Shown here in pieces: positions 37,691 to 49,688 of a stretch of DNA of 64,000 bases. Positions within the stretch are counted from its first letter, which is position 1, and each line of letters begins with the position of its first letter. The notes below the pieces were generated by a model. That model did not search any database. It had not been told where the DNA came from and saw nothing but the letters and a program-made list of their open reading frames with translations. Made by a program: the position numbers and the translations under genes. The DNA is taken from contig NC_092568.1 of the NCBI RefSeq assembly GCF_037975245.1, positions 33,264,501-33,328,500 on the forward strand, in the 5' to 3' direction. This stretch comes from Apostichopus japonicus. Its lineage: Eukaryota; Echinodermata; Holothuroidea; Aspidochirotida; Stichopodidae.

Positions 37691-39916
37691 TGAAACAGTG
37701 AATAAAATGAGAGATATGCCTGTATGGGTAACTGAACGATTGCGCATCGTTAATTCTTGTGCAGATGCAGTACAGCTATGCAACACTAAATATTTAATTA
37801 CAATGTGTTCAAATGTAATTGTTGTCATTTATTTAGTTTCTTCCTCTCAGTTTTTGGCACTACGTGGCTATAGCGGTATTAAATTAGTATACATTATACA
37901 CATTCAAAAGCTATTCTATGCTGGAATGGCATCTTGTAGTCCATAGGTTCTCAACTGTGACGTTTCCCATCCACTGACCTATACAATGAAATTGAACATA
38001 TTCCCTTCATATGCACTTGTCATGAAAAAAAAAGAGTAAAATGAACTGGTGCTCACCCTCATCCACCAGATGGGGAAATTAGTGGTCAGGTGGCGGTCCA
38101 GGAAGCTGGAGTAAGCCTACATAGGAAAAGCTCCACATCTTGTTCCTGATAATCTGAATAGTCGTCGAAAGAGGCAGTTTCATAGTATCAGCCTGCAGTG
38201 TTCATCACGCGGGTACGAAATAGTATACGTGATCACTGTCGGTAAACTTTAAGGAGAAGCAGACGCAACCATCATCATTAACTTAATTCAATTAAATGAT
38301 TATCGACACAGCACAGAACTTAATTTTTGACTAGATTTGGAAGCCTATTTGAATTGCTTCTGAAAAATGCCCTTAGAGCGTAGAGTTTAGTAAGTCTAAA
38401 AACCAACATCACAGAGCTACTTGATACTGTGCTTCAACATTGGTCAGCTTTCTTTGGTTTGTTTAGAACTTATATGTCATATGAGCTTTTGGGGTGGGTG
38501 GAGGTGGGGGGGGGGGTTAATGCTGGACTAGAGACTTCAGTAAATCTAATAAAGGATATACACAGCCATTTTGATCCAGGTTTTCTTCATACATTGCTGA
38601 TATTTTCTTTAGTTGAGGTGGGATTTGCAACTGATTCAGTAATGAAATTTGTAAGATTTTTATTTTGATAATTTTGATATGAAAAGAAAGGGCATGAAAC
38701 GAAACGATTTAACTATGGTAACTATAGCACTTTTAACTATGTAACTATTGGCATTGCATTGGCAATGGCATTTAACACATTTAATTATTGCCACTATGAC
38801 ATCACACATGGACTAAATGCTATAGCCACCTGACAAAACTTTACAACATGATATCTTCATCAAGTGCTGATCCAGGGGGATGTGGGATGTTACAACTCTC
38901 CCACCACACCCCCCCCCCTCCCCCTTCAACCACACGTCACAATGAAATAACTTGAAATTATTATACACAAACTGTACACCGAATTATATACATAATTTCT
39001 AGACTAAATATGCCCAGAAAAGTATACCATTTCCAGTCTATATTAACTTGTTTGTGTGTTACATATAGGAGTAGACCATTACTATAATCAGGGTCTCACA
39101 CCCTCCTTCTTATAATCTTGGATACGCCTCTGTTCTAGAGAGAGCAACATATTATCTGTTTATGGGGCTGTTTATCACATGTGTCTCTGTCATGTCAGAT
39201 AAAGATGATTCCGAATTTCTTTTCTTTACTTTTACCTAATCTATAAGGCCCACTTTGAATAGGGCAAATATATAACAACTATTTCCTGGGAGACTACATT
39301 ATTATCCGTGACAGAAGAACTAAAAATTATAATATTACTAAGAATAAATACAATGATACAGCCATTTACGCAAAAAATATAATACACGAACTTTTCGATA
39401 AGAAATTTTAATTTTCCGATCAATTGAAAAAAGTCACATATAACAAACTATACGACCAAACTCCTACTATACATAACAAAACGATAAATCTTATTTACAA
39501 CTGTCTTACTCGACTTGTACAGCATAACGATACTAATACTTGGCAAAATATTGCAACTGATAATTGACCATTTTTTTCACAAGATGACGACAAAATATTT
39601 TATAAATGCATGGAATAACTTTGCAAAGGAAGCTTCATATCTATGCAGATCTAACATGGTATACATGAATGCATATGTTACGCTGATTACTTCATAATTA
39701 GCAGTAGCACATAGCTAACTCTTCTTAACTTCAAATTTAATGCCCTTCAAATGTTCCTATATATTCAATTCTAAAAGGTATATATCACAATAATCTTTCT
39801 TTCTTCTCTCCATAATCCCTTGTCTACTAATCCCCTTACAACTATCTCTTTGTGTTCACCGTGTTCTGTATTCTGTGCGTGTTTTTGTACCTTCTGTTGC
39901 TGTTAATTGTCATTTA

Positions 39917-39955
39917 GCCTTTGAAGAAGATCCTGCTAGGATCGGAACGTCAGGC
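39917..39955 (+). ncRNA. Hammerhead-like motif, probably decayed
   Basis: An outer GCCT/AGGC pairing encloses TTGAAGA, a five-base-pair stem GATCC/GGATC with a five-base loop, then GGAAC and GTC. This echoes the CTGANGA - stem II - GAAA order of small hammerhead ribozymes carried by Penelope-like retroelements, but both core boxes differ from consensus, so activity is unlikely. Confidence 0.25.
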
Positions 39956-40206
39956 CAACTTACTTTTACACAGGTATATATCACGTCATATATGTTTTTG
40001 GTTATGAAAAATCACTCAGGAAAGCGCAAAAAATATGAAATAAATCAATCAATCATTCAAAACAGAAATCGAGAGCGAACCCAGTACTGTCAAATCGAAT
40101 CCCCATTCTCAATATTGATTCCTATCAGCAATGTGTTCATGTATTATTATCATCAAGCTATCATGTCCCCTTATTCATCAGGACGGTGGCTATGCATGGA
40201 GCTTAA

Positions 40207-40300
40207 ACGTGCTATGCGCGTGATCGTGATGTGCCATGCATGTGATCGTTACGTGCTATGCATGTGGTCATGATGTGTCATGCATGTGATCATGACGTAT
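40207..40300. repeat. Short tandem repeat, ~21-bp units
   Basis: About four to five units of the type GTGCTATGCATGTGATC followed by ATGA or GTTAC, diverged from one another. Confidence 0.75.
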
Positions 40301-40691
40301 GGTAGTGTACCCTGCACAGTGTATGGTAACCAAATATAAAAGAATAAACACACTTCACATAGATCTTACTTAGCTAACGGCTGAGAATTACATCAATATA
40401 GATATCACATAATTCATCGATGACGACATGTAAATTTGGATATCAAATGTAGATAGAAGATGGATCCTGGGCACGAAATGTCAATATAGCAATGCACGTG
40501 CATACGTAACATAAAATCTCTATATCCTATATGGACACACAGATGGACTAAAGGCCATAACCTCGTACCTCATGGATTGATTTAGATAGATTATAAAATG
40601 ATTCTGTAAAGTGGTTACATTATCGAACAATATTGAACAATTTTGTCTTGTTTTGATGTAACGGTCTAAATATAGGAATTGTCTTCGTGTC

Positions 40692-40697
40692 TTTATT
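40692..40697 (-). terminator. Candidate polyadenylation signal AATAAA
   Basis: Canonical hexamer on the coding strand, about 110 bases past the stop of the TMEM72-like gene; distance and sequence fit a short 3' UTR. Confidence 0.45.
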
Positions 40698-40807
40698 TAC
40701 TTCCGTTCGACATATTCATATTGTTCTGAATTCATTCCTTGTGTTGATCTCCATGGAATTTACTAGATGATGACGCGCATGCGTACATCTCGACCAATCA
40801 CAATTCA

Positions 40808-40941
40808 TCAGACGTCCAGCTTCTGTCCATCGTGAAAGTCCTGTGTAAGTGCCTTACGATCAGTCTCCGCACTCCTTTTGACGCTTCTCACTTTACAGGC
40901 TTTGAGTATGTAGAGACTACCAGCCAAGATCATAGATATCC
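40808..40941 (-). CDS. TMEM72-like exon 5
   Basis: Acceptor TTTTACAG. It encodes helix 4 (ISMILAGSLYILKA) and a charged cytosolic-type tail. The stop TGA is at 40808-40810. Confidence 0.82.
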
Positions 40942-43900
40942 CTGTAAAAGGAAGATTCGGATATATGATTGGAGCATGTTTCACAACTCCCCCACCCCCT
41001 CCCCACCCCTCCCACCCCCTCCCAAACCCTCCCCCACCCATGATGATCTAACACACCCCAACTTATATCCATGAAAAAAAGCAACCCATTGTAAATTACA
41101 AGTCACTTACTGGTAAATATGATAAACTTTATCAAATTCTACTCCTATGGTACTGCCAAAGTAAAATACTTTTAATCATGTAAATCTATGGCTAAATAAA
41201 ATGTTTACAAACATTTTCCAAAATTATCAACATAGAGTATCGGGCAATCCGCTCTTTAAAACGATTGGTTGGACGAATATATCAACTCAGTCATGGTTGC
41301 TGGAACAGAAAGGTCTGTGAATGGATTGCCATGTATAGTCTTTCTGAGAGCATTTCTCCTTATAACATGTTAAAAGTTATCGCTAAAGATTAAAATCTGT
41401 GTAAAGGACTATAACATAAGTCTATTCCTCTAATCCACGCCTCACTTATATGAGTGGGTGTGTAGTCGCGAACTTTAAACAAACGGATATTAGCCACGCT
41501 ATATCCCCTTCCCGTTGAACCTATAGAAATCCGGCGTATGCAATAATGTGTATATTTAATTACATCGGCAACTGTTTGACATTGAATGATAACTAGTCAA
41601 ATAATTGGTGAAATTGACGATATCAAGCACGAAAGCGGTACAAATATAATTGATAAATATTCCGAAAATTGACAAATTTAAGACAAATCTAAACTTTTAT
41701 TGTGAAATGAGTCTGTCTGTACATATACGTACCGCAAACGATACTGTACTTTGTTCGCAAGATAGCCAAGAAACAGATAGCACCAACGATGGCATAAACC
41801 AATCCGCGCTTCCATGTGTCAAACCAACCAACAACTTTGGTATATTTGTGGCAACAAGTTATCTTTCTGAAAATGGATAGAAATGAAAATAAATCTACAA
41901 GAAATGTGAATCAAGAACTTGGGGCTATTGATATATCGACATATAGCCCCAAGAAAATGTCAAAGCAGGCCTACCTTATAACGTCATCACTATGAGGTAG
42001 ATACATTATAATGGAGTTGGTCTCTGAATTATTTAATAATCATAAAACACATTAAAATTCATAAATATTTATAAGTAAATATAAGTACAGTTGTACAATG
42101 AGCGAACAGTAGATTTGTGCAGCTGATGAAATTATGTTTTAGAAAGTTGTAATTCATTACGGATATTTCTGAAATAATTAGCAACTAGTCCCAAATTTTT
42201 AGCAGGATGAAAGTACTGGCCATTTGGTATGGTACTTTCCAGGAGGTTCTGATCCCTCTGACCCAAATTTCATTCAGACGTCGCGAATTGTTCCCATAAG
42301 ATGAGTATAAATGTCTCAAGCACCCTGAGTGGGACAGGGGTGGAGGGATGGTTCGAGGGGGGCTGCTAATAGGTTGTCAGTGCAACTACTGCTGTTACAG
42401 TATAGAAGATCGGTGACCAGTTTTATTTTTAGTATGATATTTGGGGATAATATCGGTTACCTTTCAACTCCGTTTGCAACTGGTTTAGGATCTGCGAGAA
42501 CCCCAAAATACTCTATTTTTAATGACTAAATTCGAATGAAGAAAAACTATAATATAAAACAGTTTACCTGCAACAAGTGAGCGCCAAGACTGATATAGAT
42601 TCTAGAAGAAGCACTATCACACCAACAGATCTGTACAAAGAATAAATAACGGATAAGATTGCGTTCACAGTATGATTCGCTTTCCTGAAGATGTTTAGCT
42701 TTTGATATACTAATGCATAATGTAACCCGGTATTTGCAATGCATCGCCACATGCATAAATTACAATTCCGCCGTTAGATAAAAATCTCAAAATGTAACTT
42801 TTATTTAATGGATTCTTTTCATTTAATAAATACGTTGGATAAATTAGGTTCTTCAGTACATTTTTTGAGCATCTATTTTGATATTGTTGGGTATAGGAAG
42901 CCGTATGAAGGGAAAACGTTTGGCATGAAACAATCATTATCATAAAACCTATTTAGATCTACTCACATAACCACACTTCCACCCCCACCCCCCCCCCCCA
43001 TTCTCTCTTTCACTATTCATCACCTTCCCCTATATACCAACCACAGTCATTCTCCTTCACTAATTAAAAAGTGTTAACGTTTACTGATAATTAACAAGTA
43101 AGTAATTGTTGTTGCTATGGAAACGAATGAAAGAACCGCTTCATGCATGCTTACAAGAGGAAAATTCCTGTGAAAAAGTGTCCATCTGCTTTGAGCAAGT
43201 CATACACTCCAACTGTTGATAAACCTGGCAAAAAAGAAAAGCAAAACAGATTGAAAATAAGGAATTAAAATATACCCAAAAAATTATATGAACATGAGAC
43301 GACATTTGTTTTAATCGCATCCTTCTCCGGGCCCCCATATTGATCGCGGGCGGCCTTTATTTACCCTGCAGGCCCGAGGTTATAGCCCAGGAGAGCAACC
43401 ACCTGATTTATGAACTAAGGGGAAAAGGTCTAAGTTGTTACGTCGTCCAGGGGAGGGGAGTCCTCTGCCCTTATTAAAATTTTGGTCAATGTGTGGAGCG
43501 TGGATTTTGTTGTTGTTATAATATTCTGTGTGTTGGTAGTGATGCAAGGGTGGGCTGAGCCCCCTTCATTTTATTATAGGGTGGGGAGGAGGATAAAATC
43601 CGCATCACCTCCCCCCCCCCCCCCGAGTATAGGTGATTGCTCTCTTGATAAACCAAGATCTGTTAACCACCAATCTTCGGGTATCAGAGTTCAGAGCCTA
43701 TATTCACTTCGTGGCCAATTCACAGGAGACGGCCAGAAATCGAGTAACAATTTGTGAACCTTGTTATCCACAATAAACTTAGAATATTCACCATTTCTAT
43801 GACACGGCATGTCATACCTTGCTGTAAATCACTTGCAAACACCACATCGCGTCCCAATGTACCATTCTAGCGATATTAAAATCGATTTTGGTCATTTCGA

Positions 43901-44750
43901 AAACATTCTTTTATTAACGTTTATAAACCTAAACTCAATTGCATATCGTTTCCTTGCATAGTGTCCAGCTGGCGATAAATTCACTGTTTTTTTAATGCGG
44001 TCCAAAGTTCAAATGTAAACTTCAACACCAATTACGCAATGTACAAATATAGAGTTGATAAACCCATAACACCAATCATGAGACATACCGCGGCCTATAT
44101 GCTTTACATCACGCGGGTGGAACGTATAAAAACAATGAAGCAGATTGGGATGTATAGTTCAAAACAGAAACATAATAAAACCTCGAGAAAGAAAGACAAA
44201 ATGGATAATTGCTTGATTAATGTCTTTCGCAAGGATGCTTCATATCCATTTTACATTTTGTTACAAAGATAAAAGCTCACTTGCTTACACGATTCCACGT
44301 AATGATATTTTACTAGACAAAGGCCTGTGCGATCTATCTTCCAAATTCTTCTTGAAATATATACTTTATCCTGGCTATATATAGGGTCTCCACTCGTGCA
44401 TCAAAACCGTGATACTCCATAACTCTCAGTTCCAAGTTCCTGCTTAATGTCATTTTACCGACAGAGAACCCCGGGTATGCGGGTTTGACATTTTGTATTA
44501 AAATAATAAAGACTATATAATGAATCCTGCATGCATGATACTGCAACAATTGACCTAATATCTATCTTATTATGGTTTTATAGTTTAGCTATTGTACTGA
44601 ACAATATAAGTAAAAGCACTGCCGAAAAGTAAATTAAAATTTGTTACCTAAACCCGAAATGGAAGCCCAAATAATAGGTAAGCAGACGAATGGTTGACAA
44701 CAAGCCATCTTCATCCCGTAAGTTTTCGTCTCTATCTCCGCCTCAGCCAT
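40808..44750 (-). CDS. TMEM72-like four-helix membrane protein, 5 exons, 167 aa
   Basis: Five exons joined with consistent phases give 167 residues. The N-terminus MAEAEIETKTYGMKM is followed by a cysteine-containing first hydrophobic helix (about 18-45), a second (52-76) with a buried glutamate in LLLESISVLAL, and two closely spaced helices (about 95-135), then a basic and polar tail ending DGQKLDV. No signal peptide or enzymatic motif is seen. The helix spacing, the glutamate in helix 2, the W-F-x-x-x-K-x-x-L segment before helix 3 and the basic stop after helix 4 recall vertebrate TMEM72, whose function is poorly known. That match is from memory and modest, so TMEM72-like is a working name. 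Location is presumably a cellular membrane. The gene structure itself is well supported. Confidence 0.75.
41733..41866 (-). CDS. TMEM72-like exon 4
   Basis: Acceptor ATTTTCAG, donor GTACGT. It encodes KITCCHKYTKVVGWFDTWKR and then helix 3 (LVYAIVGAICFLAIL). Confidence 0.82.
41918..41953. repeat. Perfect 11-bp inverted repeat
   Basis: CTTGGGGCTAT at 41918-41928 pairs with ATAGCCCCAAG at 41943-41953 across a 14-base loop. It lies in the intron between exons 3 and 4 of the TMEM72-like gene; no role is evident. Confidence 0.8.
42568..42630 (-). CDS. TMEM72-like exon 3
   Basis: A 63-base exon with acceptor TGTACAG and donor GTAAAC. It encodes SVGVIVLLLESISVLALTCC, the second membrane helix. Confidence 0.82.
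43155..43224 (-). CDS. TMEM72-like exon 2
   Basis: A 70-base exon with acceptor TTGCCAG and donor GTAAGC. It encodes LSTVGVYDLLKADGHFFTG, the loop between helices 1 and 2. Another frame is open longer, but only this one matches both splice phases. Confidence 0.82.
44648..44750 (-). CDS. TMEM72-like exon 1
   Basis: The start codon is at 44748-44750. It encodes the N-terminus and most of helix 1 (FVCLPIIWASISGL). Donor GTAACA, phase 1. Confidence 0.82.
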
Positions 44751-46036
44751 TTTCTGCAGATAATTATGCCGCTACTTGAAATATACACACACGCCTTTTG
44801 CGAGGTTCGCTTGTTTTAATGACTGATATCCCCCGATCCGTTATCCGTTATGAGTCACGCGTGGATTTCTTTCATCGCTCAACGAGCTTTGGTTATATCT
44901 CTGTTGTATAATCAAGTGCTTTAGAATGAATGCAAAGATGACTACACACGCAGTCGACTGTGTAACGTTCCGCATTGTCAGTGTATGTATGTATGTATAT
45001 CCTTATTATTAATTATACCGTTATAATAGGTTATATATATATAGTAGCCTACATCACATGTGTAATATAGAAAGCAGTTGTGCATGTGTGAGGGTAGATG
45101 ACGCTAACATATTTCTGCGAATTATATATGAGGGCTAATAATTTATTCAATACATTATGAAGGCATGCATACCGGTATTGAAAAAACAAAAAAACAATTG
45201 GTTTTATTCACTTACTCATAATTTGTGTTTTGACTATGTGAATGTCTGATCAATAAATTGTATCGATTTGTGAGAGGAATAAACGGATAGTATTTGTCCA
45301 GGAAACAATGTAGTAAAAAAGGTATCGGAGGGGACCATGCGATCAACTGCGGGCATTTGTGTGGGAGTTGGGAGGAGGGTACAAAAACGTACATTGCGTG
45401 AAATATGTGTATTTGTGTTTGTGTGGAGAGAGGGGGTGAGGTGGGCTTTGTTGGTTGGGCGTTATGCAGAAGAATGTTTCCCACAGTAAATATTGATTTA
45501 GTGGCCTAATCCTGATTATATCATGTGCGCGCATAGGATTCTCGTTCATGCTGATTTCATGTTCCCTATTAAATATATGAATATGTTGTTTAATGTTACT
45601 CAATACTGATATACGCAACACACTCTAGATAAAGTTGTTGTACAAATTACACGTGAACCAACATTAGATTCATATAATCACTGTAAAACCAATTTGGCTG
45701 CATGGGTAAAGTTTCGCCAAATTGAAAGGAAAAAAAATGACTATAACTTTAATTAATTTAACTGACGAGTAAGAAACACTGTAATTAAGGACATGTATCA
45801 AACTAAATGTAAACTCTAATTAGATTGCACGGTCGCACTTTATATATGTGATTTTGTATAGAACTGAGTGCACCGTTGGCTATATGAATGTTTTTTATTC
45901 TGACAATGAGCAGGCATAACTCCGGTATCTCATGCATCTCTAATTGTGTTTCATGGTTTATATATCAACAATCGGCATATTGTGAATCTGTTCATTATTA
46001 CATAGCCTATGTAATTATTTTCTAATGTTTATGAAT
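44751..46036. other. Upstream flank of TMEM72-like gene, no gene recognised
   Basis: It should contain the promoter of the minus-strand TMEM72-like gene. No TATA box at a convincing distance is seen. The remaining open frames have no domain character. Confidence 0.35.
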
Positions 46037-46037
46037 T

Positions 46038-46123
<86 letters not shown>

Positions 46124-46142
46124 TATATATACACACACACAT

Positions 46143-46229
<87 letters not shown>
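46037..46229. repeat. (AT)n microsatellite, nearly 200 bp
   Basis: Long AT array interrupted by a short (AC)n run near 46131-46140. Confidence 0.95.
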
Positions 46230-46929
46230 TGCGATGCCGTTGGTCAACATATCTGTCGCCCTCTATTTCTCTAGGCTACATGTCACTGTTTTTTGCCAAA
46301 TTTGCTTTCCATGTGGACAGTGACGTAAGTATTACAGGTCACATGACGTCTGCTCACCAGCTCAGCTGAATCAGACCCTGGGATTAATGAATCAGTCTTC
46401 GCTCCCGTTCTGAATCGTTCGGTTCGGTAGTAGCCCTGGCTCCGACCATTGTGGTCGTATTTGTATCTGTTTTGTATTTGTCTTTTATACACTTTTGTAC
46501 GTAGTATCGTTTTAGGACTCTATTTCGGTAACCATTTTGTTTTTCTACTTATTATTGAGTGCTTAATGCCGATGTTTTGTCTTTACTGTTGCTGATTGTA
46601 GTAACTTACGAAATATACTCAGCGCTCGTTCTTTACTCGTTTATCTATGTGTAATATTCTTTGCATATTATAGCGAGGTTCAAGACTCGCGTCGTTTCTA
46701 ACACACAACCATCCAAGCCGCATTTGTTTCATACCACCACCAGTCCTCAGAAGAGACTCTTTGACTGAATTAGCGTTTTTAAGTTGAACTTGGTGATATA
46801 ATTAGCTTTAATTCGGACACTTACATGTCAGGTTATGGAACGCGAAAAGAGAAGACTGATTGTGTTGTCTAAACTAAGTTTGTTGTTGTCTAAACTAAAG
46901 TTTTTGCAGCTATTTTACCATATTGCTGT
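46230..46929. other. Unassigned spacer
   Basis: Less AT-rich than its surroundings, without a coding frame. A solo LTR was considered but terminal repeats and a target duplication could not be shown. Confidence 0.3.
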
Positions 46930-47430
46930 TGTTAGTTGGTGCATAAACTTACGTTGATGTCTAAACTCACGTTGATGTCTAAACTTTCGTTGCTATCTAA
47001 AGTTCCTTGGATGTCTAAAATAACGTTGATGTATAAACCAACGTTGATGTCAAAACTAACGTTGATGCCTAAACTCACGTTGGTGTCTAAACCAACGTTG
47101 ATGTCTAAACCAACGTTGATGTCTAAACTAATGTTGATGTCTAAACCAACATTGATGTCTAAACTAACGTTGATGTATAAACCAACGTTGATGTCTAAAC
47201 TAACGTTTATGTCTAAACTAACGTTGATGTCTAAACCACGTTGATGTCAAAACTAACGTTGATGTCTAAACTCACGTTGGTGTCTAAACCAACGTTGATG
47301 TCTAAACCAACATTGATGTCTAAACTAACTTTGATGTCTAAATCAACGTTGATGTCTAAACTAACGTTGATGTCTAAACCAACGTTGATGTCTAAGCTTA
47401 CGTTGCTATCTAAAGGTCCTTTGTTGTCTG
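46930..47430. repeat. 18-bp minisatellite, about 27 copies
   Basis: The unit is close to CTAACGTTGATGTCTAAA with variants at the second to fifth bases (accaacg, actcacg, actaatg). Because 18 is a multiple of three, open frames run through it on both strands and would read KPTLMS-type or LDINVS-type hexapeptides. One short unit near 47236 breaks the frame. There is no sign that it is translated. Confidence 0.93.
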
Positions 47431-47913
47431 AAGCTCCATCGTCATCGGCGCTGTTTAATATAAAGATGCGCTTTTCACACGAAATCAACCATTTCATGAA
47501 CTCAACCGCGCATATCTGAGTTTGACAAAGGTCAGGTCATTCGGGACTATTTGCTGGATCAAGTTTACATTTATCAGCGCTGTACTGTATACGTTCCTTG
47601 TCCGTTTCGTTTGAGTTCGAAGAAAATATAATACGCAGATTTCGGGTAAGATTCGTCAAGAATTTCCAAGTTTGCTATCCTTGAACTATAACATATCTAG
47701 TTTTGATGACCATTCTTTTAATATGATGATTAGATTATTGACATTTTTTGAAGTTTTACTGTATGAAAGAACGCCTTCGTTAAATCCATTCGTACTGTAG
47801 TATGTGTAGCGTACCGTAGGCTCATGTTACGTCCTTGGTTACTTGCCATAGGCAGGCCAGTAACCTATGTAGTTGGCTTGTGTGTGTGCGGGTATGTGAC
47901 TGCACCCTAGCTT

Positions 47914-48293
47914 GTAAACACGATGTCTCCAGAAAGGTAACTTCTGCAGTTTTCATATTTAGTATGTGGCTTCTCCATAATTAGTACAAAGAAAGAATCC
48001 TATAGTGTTTTGTATGGAGGTCAAAGCTCACTTGGCGTCAGAAGAGGACAAAATGTGCAAATCTATAAAACGATGTATCTTCAGAACCTGAACATCAAAG
48101 GAATTTATATATTGATGGGTAGGATAGCCTTATGCAATGTAAATGTTTTTTTTTGTAAACACGATACCTTCAGATAAGAAATTATATTGCCTCTCATAAT
48201 TTGCAGGTGGCTTATATATCATAAGTACAAGAGCCCTATTGTTTTTGGTGGAGGTCAATGGTCATTTGGGGTCATCAAAGGTCACACTGTATA
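47914..48293. repeat. Dispersed repeat with ~241-bp units
   Basis: GTAAACACGAT starts at 47914 and again at 48155. Each is followed by matching CTTCTGCAG/TTTGCAG-like, GTGGCTT and TGGAGGTCAA segments. The second ends with GGTCATCAAAGGTCAC. It resembles the 10.1-kb block in carrying AGGTCA-type half sites. Confidence 0.6.
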
Positions 48294-48959
48294 CAGCCTT
48301 ACAGATACAATAGGAGTCACAACCCAATCAGCAAGAAAGAGATGGAAAGCAACCATCAACAGAAAAGCCCCATCCGGTGTAAACTGGCATGTCTACTGTG
48401 GATGATAGAGTATGTTACATTCATTGCAAGGATGGAGAACCAACTGCAGAGAATTCCAGATCAAACACAATGCCTGGGGTACTCCTTATTGCCAGGAACC
48501 AGAAAGGTAACCCAAAGAGTGCCTGTGTATTAAAGGTTTGGCTTGGTTAAAGACCACCGGTATACTGGAGAAGCCATCGATCAACATCTAAAGCTGTTTT
48601 GACGCCGCCAGCACAGTATACAGACCAGAACATGGTCACAACAATGTTTTGAATTGTAATTGTTCCAACAATTGTACATGCAATGGGGTGAAAACAAAAG
48701 CTGGATTCTCCAAAGATATACCATAGAAGTAATGAGAATCCGAAATCACCATTGATCAGTAAATCCTATACGTCTGAGAGTTCTTCTGAAGAATGATGAT
48801 ATTGAAAGAAAGTGTACAGGACTATCTTCAAAAGCTGCTATTGAAAGTCCGAACACACCCACTTGGCCAAGAAAACCAGGAAAATGGGATAATGGGAAGG
48901 GCAGCATAAGTTCGAAATAAGTGGAGAGCAAAGGTTTAGGTCTTCCACAAAGAAGCAGG
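48294..48959. other. Unassigned, broken frames
   Basis: Short overlapping open frames on both strands, none recognisable. It may be degraded transposon sequence, since LINE remains follow directly. Confidence 0.3.
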
Positions 48960-49235
48960 TCAGCTAAGGAAACTGGATTCAAAAAGTGGAATTTTCATTG
49001 TACTTTTAATTTGACCAATATTTGTTTTGGTGATTTTGGTGATATGGATAATCCTGTGAACTTTTTAATTTTGCATGCTAAAAAGTATATTTATACTTGT
49101 AAGTTGAATAACAAAATCCCACATGTGCACGAATTTTATTTTAAGTTTCGCTTTCAACTTGACCTTCACTATTTCATTTCTAAGCAAAACAACAATTTGT
49201 GTAACCTTAGCAACTTCTATGATTTCTTTATGTAA
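48960..49235 (+). pseudogene. LINE C-terminal fragment
   Basis: The frame ending near 49235 reads FKKWNFHCTFNLTNICFGD and NFLILHAKKYIYTCKLNNK and then a charged, asparagine-rich tail. This matches in style the extreme C-terminus of reverse-transcriptase polyproteins of L1/Tx1-like LINEs, where an LLHAKxxIYxCK-type segment recurs. It is followed by an AT-rich tail with AAATAAATA near 49290. Only the 3' end remains. Confidence 0.5.
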
Positions 49236-49394
49236 GCTTCTTATGTAAGTCTTTTTGCTGATTCTTTTGTATTATGTGTTACGGTATTGTAAATAAATAC
49301 AGTGGAAAAAAATTGTTCTTTTGAAACTGCGGTCAATCAGCACTGAACGATGTTTTTCATATCAACTTTTTTTGTTGTTGTTTTTTTTGTTTTT

Positions 49395-49688
49395 TGGAAT
49401 TTCGACATCACTTGTTTCAAAGAGCGAGGATCTCAAAAATATTCCATCTTCCCTGAAATCTAAGTACCGCAATCTTCGATGTACCATTGATTGTACAGAG
49501 GTTTACAGTGAAATACCCAGAAATCTTAAAAACTTGAAAGCTCTCACCTCGTCAGGCTACAATCATCATAATACTGTGTAGTCTCTTGTAGCAATTGCAC
49601 CAGATGGGGTGATAAGTTTCCAGGCTCTCTAAAGCATGGACGGGAGAGCGTCAGACCAAGTAATAACCCAGCAATCTGGATTTTTTTG
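49395..49688 (+). pseudogene. DDE-type transposase fragment, 5' part
   Basis: The sequence reads YRNLRCTIDCTEVY and later TSSGYNHHNTV, then APDGVISFQ and MDGRASDQVIT, in the same frame. This is the order seen in DDE_Tnp_4 endonucleases of PIF/Harbinger-related transposons (IDCTE with a catalytic aspartate, YKHHNT and GGRASD-type blocks). Two in-frame stops (after NTV and after FQAL) and the absence of upstream parts make it a pseudogene. It is cut at 49688 by the MITE and continues at 50204. Confidence 0.75.

Larger units (their letters stand above)
35409..40691. other. Spacer between the DDHD1-like and TMEM72-like genes
   Basis: It should contain the promoter and 5' noncoding exon or exons of the phospholipase gene, but no site can be fixed. 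No coding exon is recognised. A degenerate repeat at 37388-37690, a worn MITE-like stretch near 38861-39133, a ribozyme-like motif at 39917 and a short tandem repeat at 40207 are the visible structures. Confidence 0.4.

Noticed and set aside
38861-39133. Possible further MITE with CAAGTGCTGATCCAGGGG-like and GGATACGCCTCTG-like ends
   Set aside because: Ends are too worn and the 8-bp flanks do not match.
46029-46250. Tyr-Ile repeat open frame
   Set aside because: Translation of an AT microsatellite.
46252-46710. Possible solo LTR
   Set aside because: No second LTR, no matching TG/CA-bounded ends with a target duplication, and no primer-binding site could be shown.
46936-47519. Hexapeptide-repeat proteins on both strands
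   Set aside because: An 18-bp minisatellite is open by arithmetic; there is no start context, splice support or neighbouring domain.
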